Assembly (NCBI GenBank): GCA_963575745.1
Contig: CAUYUJ010000892.1
Location: forward strand, 297,766 to 361,765
Direction of reading: 5' to 3'
DNA: 64,000 bases
Origin: Prorocentrum cordatum
Taxonomy: Eukaryota > Sar > Dinophyceae > Prorocentrales > Prorocentraceae
Part shown: positions 54,090 through 62,899 of the stretch, piece by piece
How positions within the stretch are numbered: position 1 is the stretch's first letter
How the letters are laid out: each line of letters starts with the position of its first letter
Notes under the pieces: model-generated
Databases searched by the model: none
What the model was told of the DNA's origin: nothing
What the model saw: only the letters and a program-made list of their open reading frames with translations
Position numbers and translations under genes: made by a program

Positions 54090-55410
54090 GCCCGAACGGA
54101 ATCGCCGTCCTCAGGTGGACTCGGCAAGCGCCAGCTAGGCAGCGGGGGCAGCTCTCTGGCGTTGCGCGAGGCGGCAAGCCGACCCCGCTCTATCCCTGTT
54201 GCACGGCTGGGGACGGGGTTCCCCCCGGCCGCGTGGGCCGCCATGGCCCCTGCGGGGAGGCATCGGCTCCCCCCCCAAGCCCTCTTCGATCCTCCAGGCG
54301 GCGCCCGGCCTGGCTTGCCCTTGCCGTCGACCGCGGCGCCCTCCTCCTCGTGCAGGCCGCGCTGGGGCACCTTGCCGAAAGCGAACAACGACTGGGCCTC
54401 CTGCCGCTCCTTGATATTCCTCGTCGCAAACTGCTTCAGCGCCTGGCCCGCAATGTCGCCCAACGACGCGGCATCCGTACGAAGGCGGGCACGGCCCTAC
54501 ACGGGCTTGGCGGAATGCGACTACACCGCCACCAACCCTGTCACACCCCGAGCTGCCGTCTCCAGACCAGTCAGCCCGCCCAGGTTCACCTGGTCATACA
54601 TGGCGGCCCAGCTGAGGATGTCGCAGAGCACCCGCAGCTCATGGGCCACCCTGTCGCTCTCGCCCAGGATCTTAGACCTCAGGAGCCCTCGAAGCCGGCG
54701 CGAGTCCCCGCTGGAGCGCACCAGGTTCTTGCGCACTGACGGGGCCGATGCAGGCCGTTTTATCGGCTGGTCCGGGAACGCCTGCCGGGAGGATTCGCGG
54801 CATGCAGCACGGAACGATCTGAACCTCTCGCCCTGCGGATCGAAGTCCACCTCCAGGAGGGGTAGATCCCCGCCGTGAGGCGGGCCGTCCGCTGCAGGCG
54901 GCGTCGCCGCGCTTCCTACCCCAGCCGTCGCGGCCTCCTCAATCGTCGAGCGCCGACCCACGCCACTGTAGCGGACGACGAGTCGCTGCCCTGGCACCAG
55001 GCGCCTCCACCACTCCTGCCCCGCGCCTCGCGGGGGCAACGCCATCTTCCACGACCGTGGTGATCTCCGCACGCCGTCGGGCCGAGCCGCACCAGCGCCT
55101 CGCGCAGCGGCCAGCTTCCAGCAGCAGCGCCACCAGCAGCCCAGGGACCGCCGACTGGAAGACACCGACGGGGTCCTCCTCCGTCGCCACGGGAACCAGG
55201 TCCACCGCCGGGCAGACCGCGGGCGTCGACGGGCACGGCGGCGCCTCAGGGCATGGCGGGCAGTCCTCACCTGGGTCCCCGGACCGCAGCCACGCGGGCG
55301 GGCACACGGCCTCCAGCACGCAGGGCGGGAGCGCCGATGGCGAGAACGGGCCCTGGTACTGGAGGGACGCGAGACGCATAAGCCCCAGGGCGAGGACCGC
55401 CAAGGTCCGA
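54086..55410 (-). pseudogene. DIRS-like Gag region
   Basis: From about 55,400 leftwards: a Cys/Pro-rich segment (CPPCPEAPPCPSTPAVCPA), a hydrophobic stretch (VPGLLVALLLEAG), PGQRLVVRYSGVG, then VDFDPQGERFRSFRAACRES and on to LGDIAGQALKQFATRNIKER. The frame changes near 54,940, and a stop lies near 54,520. The position upstream of RT on the same strand suggests the Gag-like first protein; no Gag motif proves it. Confidence 0.45.
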
Positions 55411-55689
55411 CAGGCAACCGGGCCATTCGAACCAAAGAAGGCTATGGAGTCCCAGGGTCCCCCCAATTTAAGCGGGTTCGTTTTGACAAGATACATCAAG
55501 TCATTTCGCTCAGAACCTCCCCATGCACGCACTGACAAACAAACAAAGTAATGAAAAAATAAATGATATCCTCCGCCCCCTGTGGTCTTGCCACGGGGGG
55601 GCCTGGCGTGCTGGATCCTTTCGGTTTGGGTTTCGGCCCGCTGGCCACCCGGAAGGATCCAGAAGACCAGATTGCCAAGGTTAACCCTG

Positions 55690-56855
55690 CTACAGACGGC
55701 TCCAAGGTGGGCCTCCAAGATGCCTCCAAGATGGCCTCCGGGACGGTCCAAGAGGGTCCAAGATACTTCCAAGTCCGCCCAAGAAGCCTCCAAAACGGCC
55801 CAAGACTGCCCAAGAGTGCCCAAGAGGCCTCCAAGATGGCCTCCAAGATGGCCCCAGAGGCCCCCAAGAAGTTCTCCAAAAGGACCCCAAGAGGCTAAAA
55901 TCATTGGTTATCCTCAGGTGTTTGAGGGATGTTCGTATTTGCTCGTTTCCTGCCTTCCGACGAAGACGGCCCAAGAGGCCCCAAAGAGCGCCCCCAGAGC
56001 GCCCAAGAGACCTCCAAGATGGCCTCAGGACTGCCCAAGAAGCCCCCAAGACAGCCACCCCAATAGGGCTCCAAGACGGCCCAAAGAGGCCTCTAAGACG
56101 CCCCAGGGAGCCTCCAAGACGGCCCTGGAGCACCCCAAGAGGGCCCCAAGTCGGCCAAGAGAGGCCCCCAAGACGGCGTTAGACGGGCCAGGAGCCCACC
56201 AAGACGGCCGAAGATGGCTCTAAGATGGCCAAAGACGGCCCAAGAGGCCCCCAAGAGGGCCTCCAGGAAGGCCCGAAGAGGCCAAAATCATTGGTTTCCC
56301 TCAGGTCGTTGAAGGGTTTTGGCATTTGCTTCTTTTCGACCTTCCGACGGCCCGAGACGACCGAAGAGCCCCCAAAGATCGCCCAAAATTAGCCCAAGAT
56401 GCCTCCAAGATGGCCCCAGGACGGCCCAAGAGGCCTCTAAGACGCCCCAGGGAGCCTCCACGACGGCCCTGGAGCATTCCAAGAGGGCCCCACGTCGGCC
56501 CAGAGAGGCCCCCAAGACGGCTTCAGACGGCGTCAGACGGGCCAGGAGCCCACCAAGACGGCCGAAGATGGCCCTAAGATGGCCCAACACGGGCCAAGAG
56601 GCAACCAGGAGGGCCTCCAGGAAGGCCCGAAGAGGTCAACATCATTGGGTGTACTTCGGACTTTGAAGGGTTTGGGCTGTTGCTTCTTTTCGGCCTACCG
56701 ACGGCCCGAGAGGCCCAAGAGGCCTCCAAGAGCGCCCCCAGAGCGCCCAAGAGGCCTCCAAGATGGCCTCAGGACTGCCCAATTGGCCCCCAAGACGGCT
56801 CCAAGAGGGCCCCAAGACGGCCCCAAGAGGCCCAAGATGGCCTCCAAGACGGCCA
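55690..56855 (+). repeat. CCAAGANGGC satellite with three 360-390 bp super-units
   Basis: Built of about 10-bp units (CCAAGATGGC, CCAAGACGGC, CCAAGAGGCC). Three non-repetitive inserts at about 55,893, 56,287 and 56,637 share CATTGG, TTTGAAGGGTTT, TTGCTTCTTTTCGGCCT and CCGACGGCCCGA. Frames on both strands are artefacts of the 10-bp unit. Confidence 0.92.
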
Positions 56856-57004
56856 TGTGTGACTGATCTCCAGAATTTACGTATTAGGTTTAGCATTTGA
56901 GATCTTTACCTTGGTAGTCCTACCGAGTTGCAGTGTGTGCTCGGTGTACTGTTACCCTCTCTGGCTCAAGCCCAAAAACGTTCATCCAATCCTGTGCTGC
57001 CACA
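56856..57004 (+). mobile_element. Candidate 5' LTR of copia-like element
   Basis: It starts TGTGTGACTGATC exactly where the satellite stops and ends GCTGCCACA, just before the primer-binding site. TG...CA ends and a length of about 149 bp fit a short LTR. The 3' LTR is outside the window, so this is a prediction. Confidence 0.5.
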
Positions 57005-57006
57005 GT

Positions 57007-57018
57007 TGGTAGCGGAGC
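57007..57018 (+). promoter_or_regulatory. Putative tRNA primer-binding site
   Basis: TGGTAGCGGAGC resembles the initiator-Met tRNA primer-binding site common in Ty1/copia elements (TGGTATCAGAGC) with two differences. It is followed by the Gag start 133 bases later. Confidence 0.6.
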
Positions 57019-57151
57019 GCGGAGTCGCTCGGGGTGCCATGGGCGCGAGCCAGGTCCACGTCCGAGAGGCGTGACCGGCCGGCGTTCGCGTGCTCCCGAG
57101 CGGTCGCTGCGCTCGGCCGACTGCGACGCGTGGAGATCCACGGTGGACGCC

Positions 57152-59926
57152 ATGACGGGCGTCGAGGAAGAAGGTACAGAGAAGGGGGCCAACCTACACG
57201 TGAGTGCGGGGACGGACGAGGACGCAGTGACTAGGGGCGAGCTCAGAGGACTCATCGGGGACATCGTCAGGGCGGCGATGCAGGAGCAGTCCAGGAGCTC
57301 GAGTGCTGCAGCAGCGTCCAGCTCCGCAGCCGCTGGCAAGCCGGACGAGAAGGGCGAGGATCCGTGGCAGAACTCGGATCCGTGGACAGCCAGTGGCGGA
57401 GAGAGTTGGCAGAGTCGGTGGTGGCAGGCCGACTCGAAGACCAGCTGGGAGGATCGGCAGCCCGATCAGAAGGACAGCTGGCAGAAGGACTCAGGCTGGT
57501 CTCACGACGCCGCCTGGACCCGCGGGACCGGGTCCCGACCCGAGCTGGCCGGCTGGCCCGGCAGCTGGGCAGGAGGAGGCGGCGCCTGGTCCAAGGGAGA
57601 CTACTCAGACCCACCGGCATGGCCAGGATGGGCACACTTCAGAGCATGGAAGAAGTCGCTCAGACGTTGGAATGCGAACACCGACGTGCCAGTCTGGCGT
57701 CGCTCCGAGAAGTTCCTTCGTCTGTTCGACTGGGCTTTCCAGGCGAAGTTCGAGGACATACAGGAGCATCGTCTGACCGACGACGGCTGGATCGACATCG
57801 TGCTCGGCCGCATGGACACCATGGCGGGCGAGCGCGAGGGAGATGACCTTCGCCGTGCGGGTCGTCGAGCCTTCTTCGAGGCCAACCGCGAGGCGAAGGA
57901 GTCGCTGATCCAGTTCGTCATCCGCCGCGACGCTCAACTGCAAGAGGCGGAAGGACACGATCTATGGATGTCGCCCAAGCTGAAGGGCCTGCTCTTGGAG
58001 GAAGGCGCCTGCCTGTCCGCCCAGGGGCTCCAGAACTTGAGGACGCTCACCCTTGGGAAGCTGGACTACGAGAATGTCTCGTGGGCGCTCAAGCAGATGG
58101 ACTCCGGTGGCACAGAGCGTCTGCTCCCAGGGCGCGGCGCCGGGGCGATGCTGGCTGACACGACGGCTTCTGAGGGTTTAGGGGCTAGCGAGACGTCGCC
58201 TGGCTTTCAGTCCCCCCTCCTCTCTCCTCCTCCCCCGTGGTCGCAGGTTCGGTCAGAGGGTACTGGCGACTTCCCGGCAGAGGGCGAGGAGACCTTCTAC
58301 GACGAAGACGATGAGGAGGAGGCCTCGGACGAGGAGGACATCGAGGCTCTGCTGGCCGAGCTCGACGATCTCGACGTGTCCGAGGATCAGGTGGACGAGG
58401 TGCTGGCGACGCTCGAGGCCAAGAATACCAGGACATGGAAGCAGAACAAGGAGCTGAAGCGTGCTGCTCGTCAGGACAGGGAGTATTTTCGGCCTGACTC
58501 CCGGGCGCCTCGACCTCCTCGGGCACATCCGGCAGGTCGCCCAGGACGCGGCGGAGGCCGCGGGGACGGCGCCGGCGGTCGAGGCGGTCGCGGTCGCGGC
58601 GGTCGCGGGTTCGATCGACGGCGTCTCACGAGGGAGCAGCTGATCAAGGTGACACGCTGCGGCATCTGCAAGCAGAAGGGCCACTGGCATCGGGAGTGCC
58701 CAGAGAAGGACGGACCCAAGGATCGCCGAGCTGTGAAGGATCACGGCCGAGGGGCATCCGCGTACATGTTCTCGGGCATCGTCGGCGAGGTCGGCGGCTC
58801 CGAGTTCGTGGCGACGGTGGAGACGGGCGCGGGCAGCCTTCCAGCTTGGGAGCAGGCGCAGCTGGAGATCGAGTCGAGCGCGGTTCTCCTCACCACGTCC
58901 GCCACCCAGGGGCTCGTCGACCCAGGTGCCGGCAGCGACCTCGTGGGAGTCGGAGCACTCAACCGAGAGTCTCGAGCCCTGGCGGAGCTCGGGTTGAGGT
59001 ACGTCGAGATACCTCAGGCCGACCGCCCGCTCAAGGCGGCCCACGGCGTCGGTGGAGCCGCGCGCGTGATCAATGTTATTCTCTTTCCGCTGTGCTTAGG
59101 CCAGACTTTCGGCATCATAGAGACCACAGTGCTGGCGGACAATGTTCCGCATATTCTCAGCGTGAATCTTTTGGAGTTTCTCGAGGCCGTCATTGATCTG
59201 CCCAGGAACAGCATGCAACTTGGGCGCCTAGGTCAGAAGGTGCCCCTTTGCCGTCTCAATTCAGGTCATCGCCTCGTGGAGATCGTGGGGCCTCTCGACC
59301 AAGAGGCAGTGGCACCAGCAGCCGCGATCAAGAGATACCCCTTTTTGCGTGCTGACTCGTTTCAGACTGCTGCAGGACAGTTCCCAGAGATGTCGGACAT
59401 TGGTGTGGTGACCGGCTACATTCCTATCCTCATCACCATCGTCTTGCTGCTCATGCTGCTGCTGCGGGTCACGAGGGGAAGCTCAAGGGCCAGGACCAGG
59501 ACTCGGAGGACATCCAGGCCCAGGACTCAGAGCACCAGTTCGATCGTCCACTCCAGGAATCGGGTCGACGTCCAATCGGAGCACCAGGACGACCAATCGA
59601 GGGAGCTCCTCCAGTCATGGGCTCAGCTGGGCCCGAGCCAGGCCTTAGGATCCGGAAGTCAAGCTAAGGTGCAGAGGCCGAGGAGGTCTTCGGGAGGAAG
59701 GGTTCTCGAGAGCCCAAGAGGATGGACTGAACTGACTGCTTCCGTGATAACAGTGGCGGCAGTTGTCTCTTCCGTAGTCCACCTCGGCTCAAGTCTAGCC
59801 TTGCTGGTGTTAGCTTTCTCAGTTCACGAACTTCTTGCGGTCCAGCAACAGCGCCTGTCCAGACTCGATGGTTCTCGGAGGGCTGCTCCTGGCGTGGTTG
59901 GCGGTGCATCCCGTGCTCGGAGGTAA
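57152..59926 (+). CDS. Copia-like ORF1: Gag, zinc knuckle, aspartic protease, membrane tail
   Basis: 924 codons from the first in-frame ATG (57,152). Ser/Trp/Asp-rich N-terminus; a helical capsid-like domain from about 57,610 (PPAWPGWAHFRAWKKSLRRW) to 58,110; an acidic stretch near 58,300; an Arg/Gly-rich linker; a CCHC zinc knuckle CGICKQKGHWHREC (about 58,660-58,701); and an aspartic protease site GLVDPGAGSDLVG (58,911-58,949). Unusually, the tail has a strong hydrophobic segment GYIPILITIVLLLMLLLRV (about 59,412-59,468), then a basic stretch and a second hydrophobic segment (about 59,730-59,850). The stop at 59,924-59,926 overlaps the start of ORF2. DPG instead of DTG/DSG may weaken or alter the protease, but the relic on the - strand has the same form. 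Confidence 0.8.
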   Translation: MTGVEEEGTEKGANLHVSAGTDEDAVTRGELRGLIGDIVRAAMQEQSRSSSAAAASSSAAAGKPDEKGEDPWQNSDPWTASGGESWQSRWWQADSKTSWEDRQPDQKDSWQKDSGWSHDAAWTRGTGSRPELAGWPGSWAGGGGAWSKGDYSDPPAWPGWAHFRAWKKSLRRWNANTDVPVWRRSEKFLRLFDWAFQAKFEDIQEHRLTDDGWIDIVLGRMDTMAGEREGDDLRRAGRRAFFEANREAKESLIQFVIRRDAQLQEAEGHDLWMSPKLKGLLLEEGACLSAQGLQNLRTLTLGKLDYENVSWALKQMDSGGTERLLPGRGAGAMLADTTASEGLGASETSPGFQSPLLSPPPPWSQVRSEGTGDFPAEGEETFYDEDDEEEASDEEDIEALLAELDDLDVSEDQVDEVLATLEAKNTRTWKQNKELKRAARQDREYFRPDSRAPRPPRAHPAGRPGRGGGRGDGAGGRGGRGRGGRGFDRRRLTREQLIKVTRCGICKQKGHWHRECPEKDGPKDRRAVKDHGRGASAYMFSGIVGEVGGSEFVATVETGAGSLPAWEQAQLEIESSAVLLTTSATQGLVDPGAGSDLVGVGALNRESRALAELGLRYVEIPQADRPLKAAHGVGGAARVINVILFPLCLGQTFGIIETTVLADNVPHILSVNLLEFLEAVIDLPRNSMQLGRLGQKVPLCRLNSGHRLVEIVGPLDQEAVAPAAAIKRYPFLRADSFQTAAGQFPEMSDIGVVTGYIPILITIVLLLMLLLRVTRGSSRARTRTRRTSRPRTQSTSSIVHSRNRVDVQSEHQDDQSRELLQSWAQLGPSQALGSGSQAKVQRPRRSSGGRVLESPRGWTELTASVITVAAVVSSVVHLGSSLALLVLAFSVHELLAVQQQRLSRLDGSRRAAPGVVGGASRARR

Positions 59927-61496
59927 GAAGAAAGGAGAGTACGGGACGTCGAGCAAGGGAAACCAGGGAGCGTGGGACGCCACTCAGGCGTTTCTGCGAG
60001 CACGCCAGTCTCGCCTCAACGGGGAGCGTGCTCCTGGAGAACCCGACTCGGACGGCTACGTCTGGGACGAGCCCTCGGCGGAGGAGACAGCTGCAGCGGC
60101 GACCGAGAGCGACGCCCTGGAGGCGGCGGCGAGGCAGGCGCAGGTCCAGGCAGAGGTGGATCAGGCAGACCGCGGGCCACCCACCGGAGGCGCATCGTCC
60201 TCAGGGAGTGGTCAGGCAGCGGGCCATCCGACCCGGCCGGGCCAGCCAGGGCCTCAGCCGCCCTTGCCTCCAGAACCGCCTCCGGGGTACACTGGCCCAT
60301 ATCCCATGGTGGTCGACCGATCGTTCAACTCCCAGGCGGCAGCGGCAGCGGCGGCAGCAGCAGTGCCTCCAGCAGTTCAGCAGGCAGCGATCAACACTCC
60401 GGTGGCATCGACCCCGCCACCAGTGAAGCCTCCTCCTCCAGGAACGACGTACATGCGGGGCACTACGGCGCCGCCTCCCCTGACGGGGCCCGCGGCAAGC
60501 AAGCCACCGCCCAAGCCGCCACCTACGCAGCTGGCACCGACTCCCGAGCCGTCGATCCCAGCGAAGCCGCCTCCCGGACCAGTCAACGAGTGCGAGCATC
60601 CAGAGTCGTGCATCCGATACTACGGGAACCAGCACGGATCAGGCTCGAGGTGCACCCGGTGCCAGACACGACTGGTGTGGATCCCCCGGGGCCAGGGGAT
60701 GGCAGCAGGCCAAGACCCACCGCAGTCAGCTGCCGAGGCAGCGCGGTCAGCGGCGGCATCAGCCCGGCGTGCTGTCAACATCCTGCAGGAGAGCCCAGGC
60801 TTCCGAGAGGGCGGGGCCGCCCTAACTACGGTGAACTCCCTGGGCACGCTGCTACAGAGCCTACAGTGGCAGCTGCAGGAGATACCAGAGGGGATCCGTG
60901 CCTTCGGCCGGGTTCAGGAAGTATTGGATCGCATGATTCAGGTGGCGACCGACTCACAGAGTGCGCCGACTCAGGTCCAGGAGGGCCTCATGCAGATTCA
61001 CCAGGTCCTCATGGGAATCCAGGGCCACTTGGTGTCCCTCGAGGATTTCGGCGAGAAGCTCGACACGATGGAGTCCAGGATGCTCAACCTCGAGCAGAGC
61101 ATGGGTCAGCTGGGATACATCATCATGCAGGTAGGTCAGGGCGTGGCCGGACTACTTCACGTACACGGAATTCAGCAACTACATGGTGGTCAGGCCCCGG
61201 CCGAACCCTGGGCGCCGGGCCCGCCAGGGCCCATCGAGCCCAGAGGAGAAGGAGACTCGTCAGGCAGTGGCGGACACGGGCCTCACGAGGGCTCGAATTT
61301 CCAAGATGGTGGAGCACAGCCGTCTACCACGACGCCGCCGAGCAACAGCGGCGGACACGGCGAGGAGTACAACACGACGCTCGCCTCGACGACGGCCGAC
61401 CCGAACAACTGGTGGCCCCTGCCACCGATCCCGGAGGTCGCGACCGACCAGGAGCAGGAGTGGGAGCTGGTCAGCAACCAGGGGGAGCTCTACTGA
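59868..61496 (+). CDS. Copia-like ORF2: signal-peptide, zinc and coiled-coil protein
   Basis: 542 codons in the +1 frame relative to ORF1, starting at ATG 59,868. MVLGGLLLAWLAVHPVLGG looks like a signal peptide or membrane anchor. It continues with an Ala/Glu-rich part, a Pro-rich part (about 60,200-60,580) and a zinc-ribbon-like pair CEHPESC (60,592) and CTRCQ (60,650). A long helical, coiled-coil-like region follows (about 60,720-61,160: LLQSLQWQLQEIPEGI, then LDTMESRMLNLEQSMGQLG), and an acidic C-terminus ending in TGA. Similar zinc modules occur between protease and integrase in other dinoflagellate copia elements, as I recall them. The secreted-looking start is odd. Confidence 0.65.
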   Translation: MVLGGLLLAWLAVHPVLGGKKKGEYGTSSKGNQGAWDATQAFLRARQSRLNGERAPGEPDSDGYVWDEPSAEETAAAATESDALEAAARQAQVQAEVDQADRGPPTGGASSSGSGQAAGHPTRPGQPGPQPPLPPEPPPGYTGPYPMVVDRSFNSQAAAAAAAAAVPPAVQQAAINTPVASTPPPVKPPPPGTTYMRGTTAPPPLTGPAASKPPPKPPPTQLAPTPEPSIPAKPPPGPVNECEHPESCIRYYGNQHGSGSRCTRCQTRLVWIPRGQGMAAGQDPPQSAAEAARSAAASARRAVNILQESPGFREGGAALTTVNSLGTLLQSLQWQLQEIPEGIRAFGRVQEVLDRMIQVATDSQSAPTQVQEGLMQIHQVLMGIQGHLVSLEDFGEKLDTMESRMLNLEQSMGQLGYIIMQVGQGVAGLLHVHGIQQLHGGQAPAEPWAPGPPGPIEPRGEGDSSGSGGHGPHEGSNFQDGGAQPSTTTPPSNSGGHGEEYNTTLASTTADPNNWWPLPPIPEVATDQEQEWELVSNQGELY

Positions 61497-62899
61497 GTTC
61501 TTCCACTCTGTCTCAGGCCAGCATTTTAGAGCTGTCATCGTGCTTTGTGCAGTGTGGTTGCGCGAGGCCCCAGGCTGCCAGCACGACTTCTGGCGCCGAG
61601 AGCGCAGTGACTGAGACGCAGAGTTTTGCTCCTCCTCCTCCTCCTCACTCCAGGTCCCCTCAGGCTCCTAGGGCTCGGAGGCGACCGGAGACCTTGGAAC
61701 GAGGGGCCCAGTGGACCGACGGGGACTGTCACAACGACGACCACGAGGTTGCGTGTAGCAAGAGGGCCCGAGAGGCTCTCGAACGTAGGGCCTGCGAACA
61801 GCTAGGCGAGACCCTTGCCACCGAGGGGCTTTTCGACCGAGGGCGTCGGGCCAAGACGGCGTTCATGGAAGTTTTCTCCCCGCCCCGTATGGCCCCCGAG
61901 GTGGCCAGGCGTGGGGCCCCAGTGGCCTCGGATCCCAGCTGGGATCTCAAGACCGGGTGGGACGCGTCCAAGAAGTCAGAGGTTCGTCGCCTCTGGAGGC
62001 ATATCAGGGAAGAGCAACCCGAGACCATATGGCTGTGCTCGGAATGTCGAATGTTCTCTGCGATCAATCGTTTAAATCGTCATCGGGTCGACCCGATCGC
62101 GTGGCAGAGATCGGTGACAGCCGGCCTACGCGATCTGACCCTGTGCATGGAGATAGCCCTCTTCCAACACAGTAAGTGGCGGTACTTCATCTTCGAGCAT
62201 CCTCTGTACGCCTCTTCTTGGGACACGCGTGCGGTGCAGCTCGTGCAAGGGCTCGAGGGAGTCAGACGGCTGCGCATTGACATGTGTGCGTTCGGTCTTC
62301 AAGTAGATAAGAGGGGGCCCAACAAGAAACCAACCGGCCTCCTCTCCAACCACCCCAGGGTGCTTCGGGACCTCGATGGCCACCTATGCACTGGGGGGCA
62401 CCAGCATGCGTTGCTCGAGGGAGGCCATGTCACCACCAAGGCCGGCAAGGATCCCCCAGCTTTAGTCAGGAAGGTCGCCCGAGCCGTGTCTGAGCAGTGG
62501 AGTGGGGGGGGCAACCGAGGGCCCTCCACCTGGGCGGAGCTGGCGGAAGATGCTTTCCCAGAGGATGATCTGGGTGATGCGGAGGTCGGATCGGAAGTAA
62601 GCGACGAAGAGGGACTCGACGAGCCGGAGACCAGACCAGCCCCACGTGAGAGGAAGACCGTCCCAGAGCCAGAGCCCTCCGAGGAGGAGAAACGTCTGGT
62701 TTTCAAGCTTCACGTGAACATGGGACATCCGGAGAATCGGAAGTTCCTGCGAGTCCTCAGAGCGGGCGGAGTCAAAAGACACGTCCTCACTTGGGTGCGT
62801 GATCTCTTCAGATGCTCGGAGTGTGCCGAGAGGTCGAGAAGCGGCACTCATCGCCGCGTTGCTCTCCCTAAGACGTTCCGTTTTAACCACATCGTGTGA
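61497..62899 (+). CDS. Copia-like pol part 1: methyltransferase-like module and pre-integrase
   Basis: Same frame as ORF1, -1 relative to ORF2; that frame stays open from 59,972. From about 61,700: a helical linker, then FMEVFSPPRMA (61,860), IWLCSECRMFSAI (62,028) and YFIFEHPLYASSWD (62,182). These sit where motifs I, IV and VI of a C5 methyltransferase-like fold would be, followed by DMCAFGLQVDKRG (62,280) and KPTGLLSNHP. Next the acidic linker and the pre-integrase zinc region HVNMGHPENRKF (62,712) with RCSECAERS (62,813). The part ends FRFNHIV and TGA at 62,897-62,899. The methyltransferase reading is by motif position only; the expected Pro-Cys is replaced by SEC. Confidence 0.65.

Noticed and set aside
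55496-56866. Frames on both strands across the CCAAGANGGC satellite
   Set aside because: Periodic repeats of the 10-bp unit produce open frames in all phases.
56962-56975. TGGCTCAAG as a relict dinoflagellate spliced leader
   Set aside because: Only nine bases match and the rest of the 22-base leader is absent.
59972-61496. The pol-frame sequence overlapping ORF2 as a separate protein
   Set aside because: It is Arg/Gly/Ser-rich and lacks motifs, whereas the ORF2 frame has a start, zinc pair and coiled coil; high GC explains the lack of stops.
26071-62899. Stop-codon reassignment of TGA across the genome
   Set aside because: TGA ends several plausible genes here (9,022; 18,926; 36,966; 61,496), so a general reassignment is not supported.
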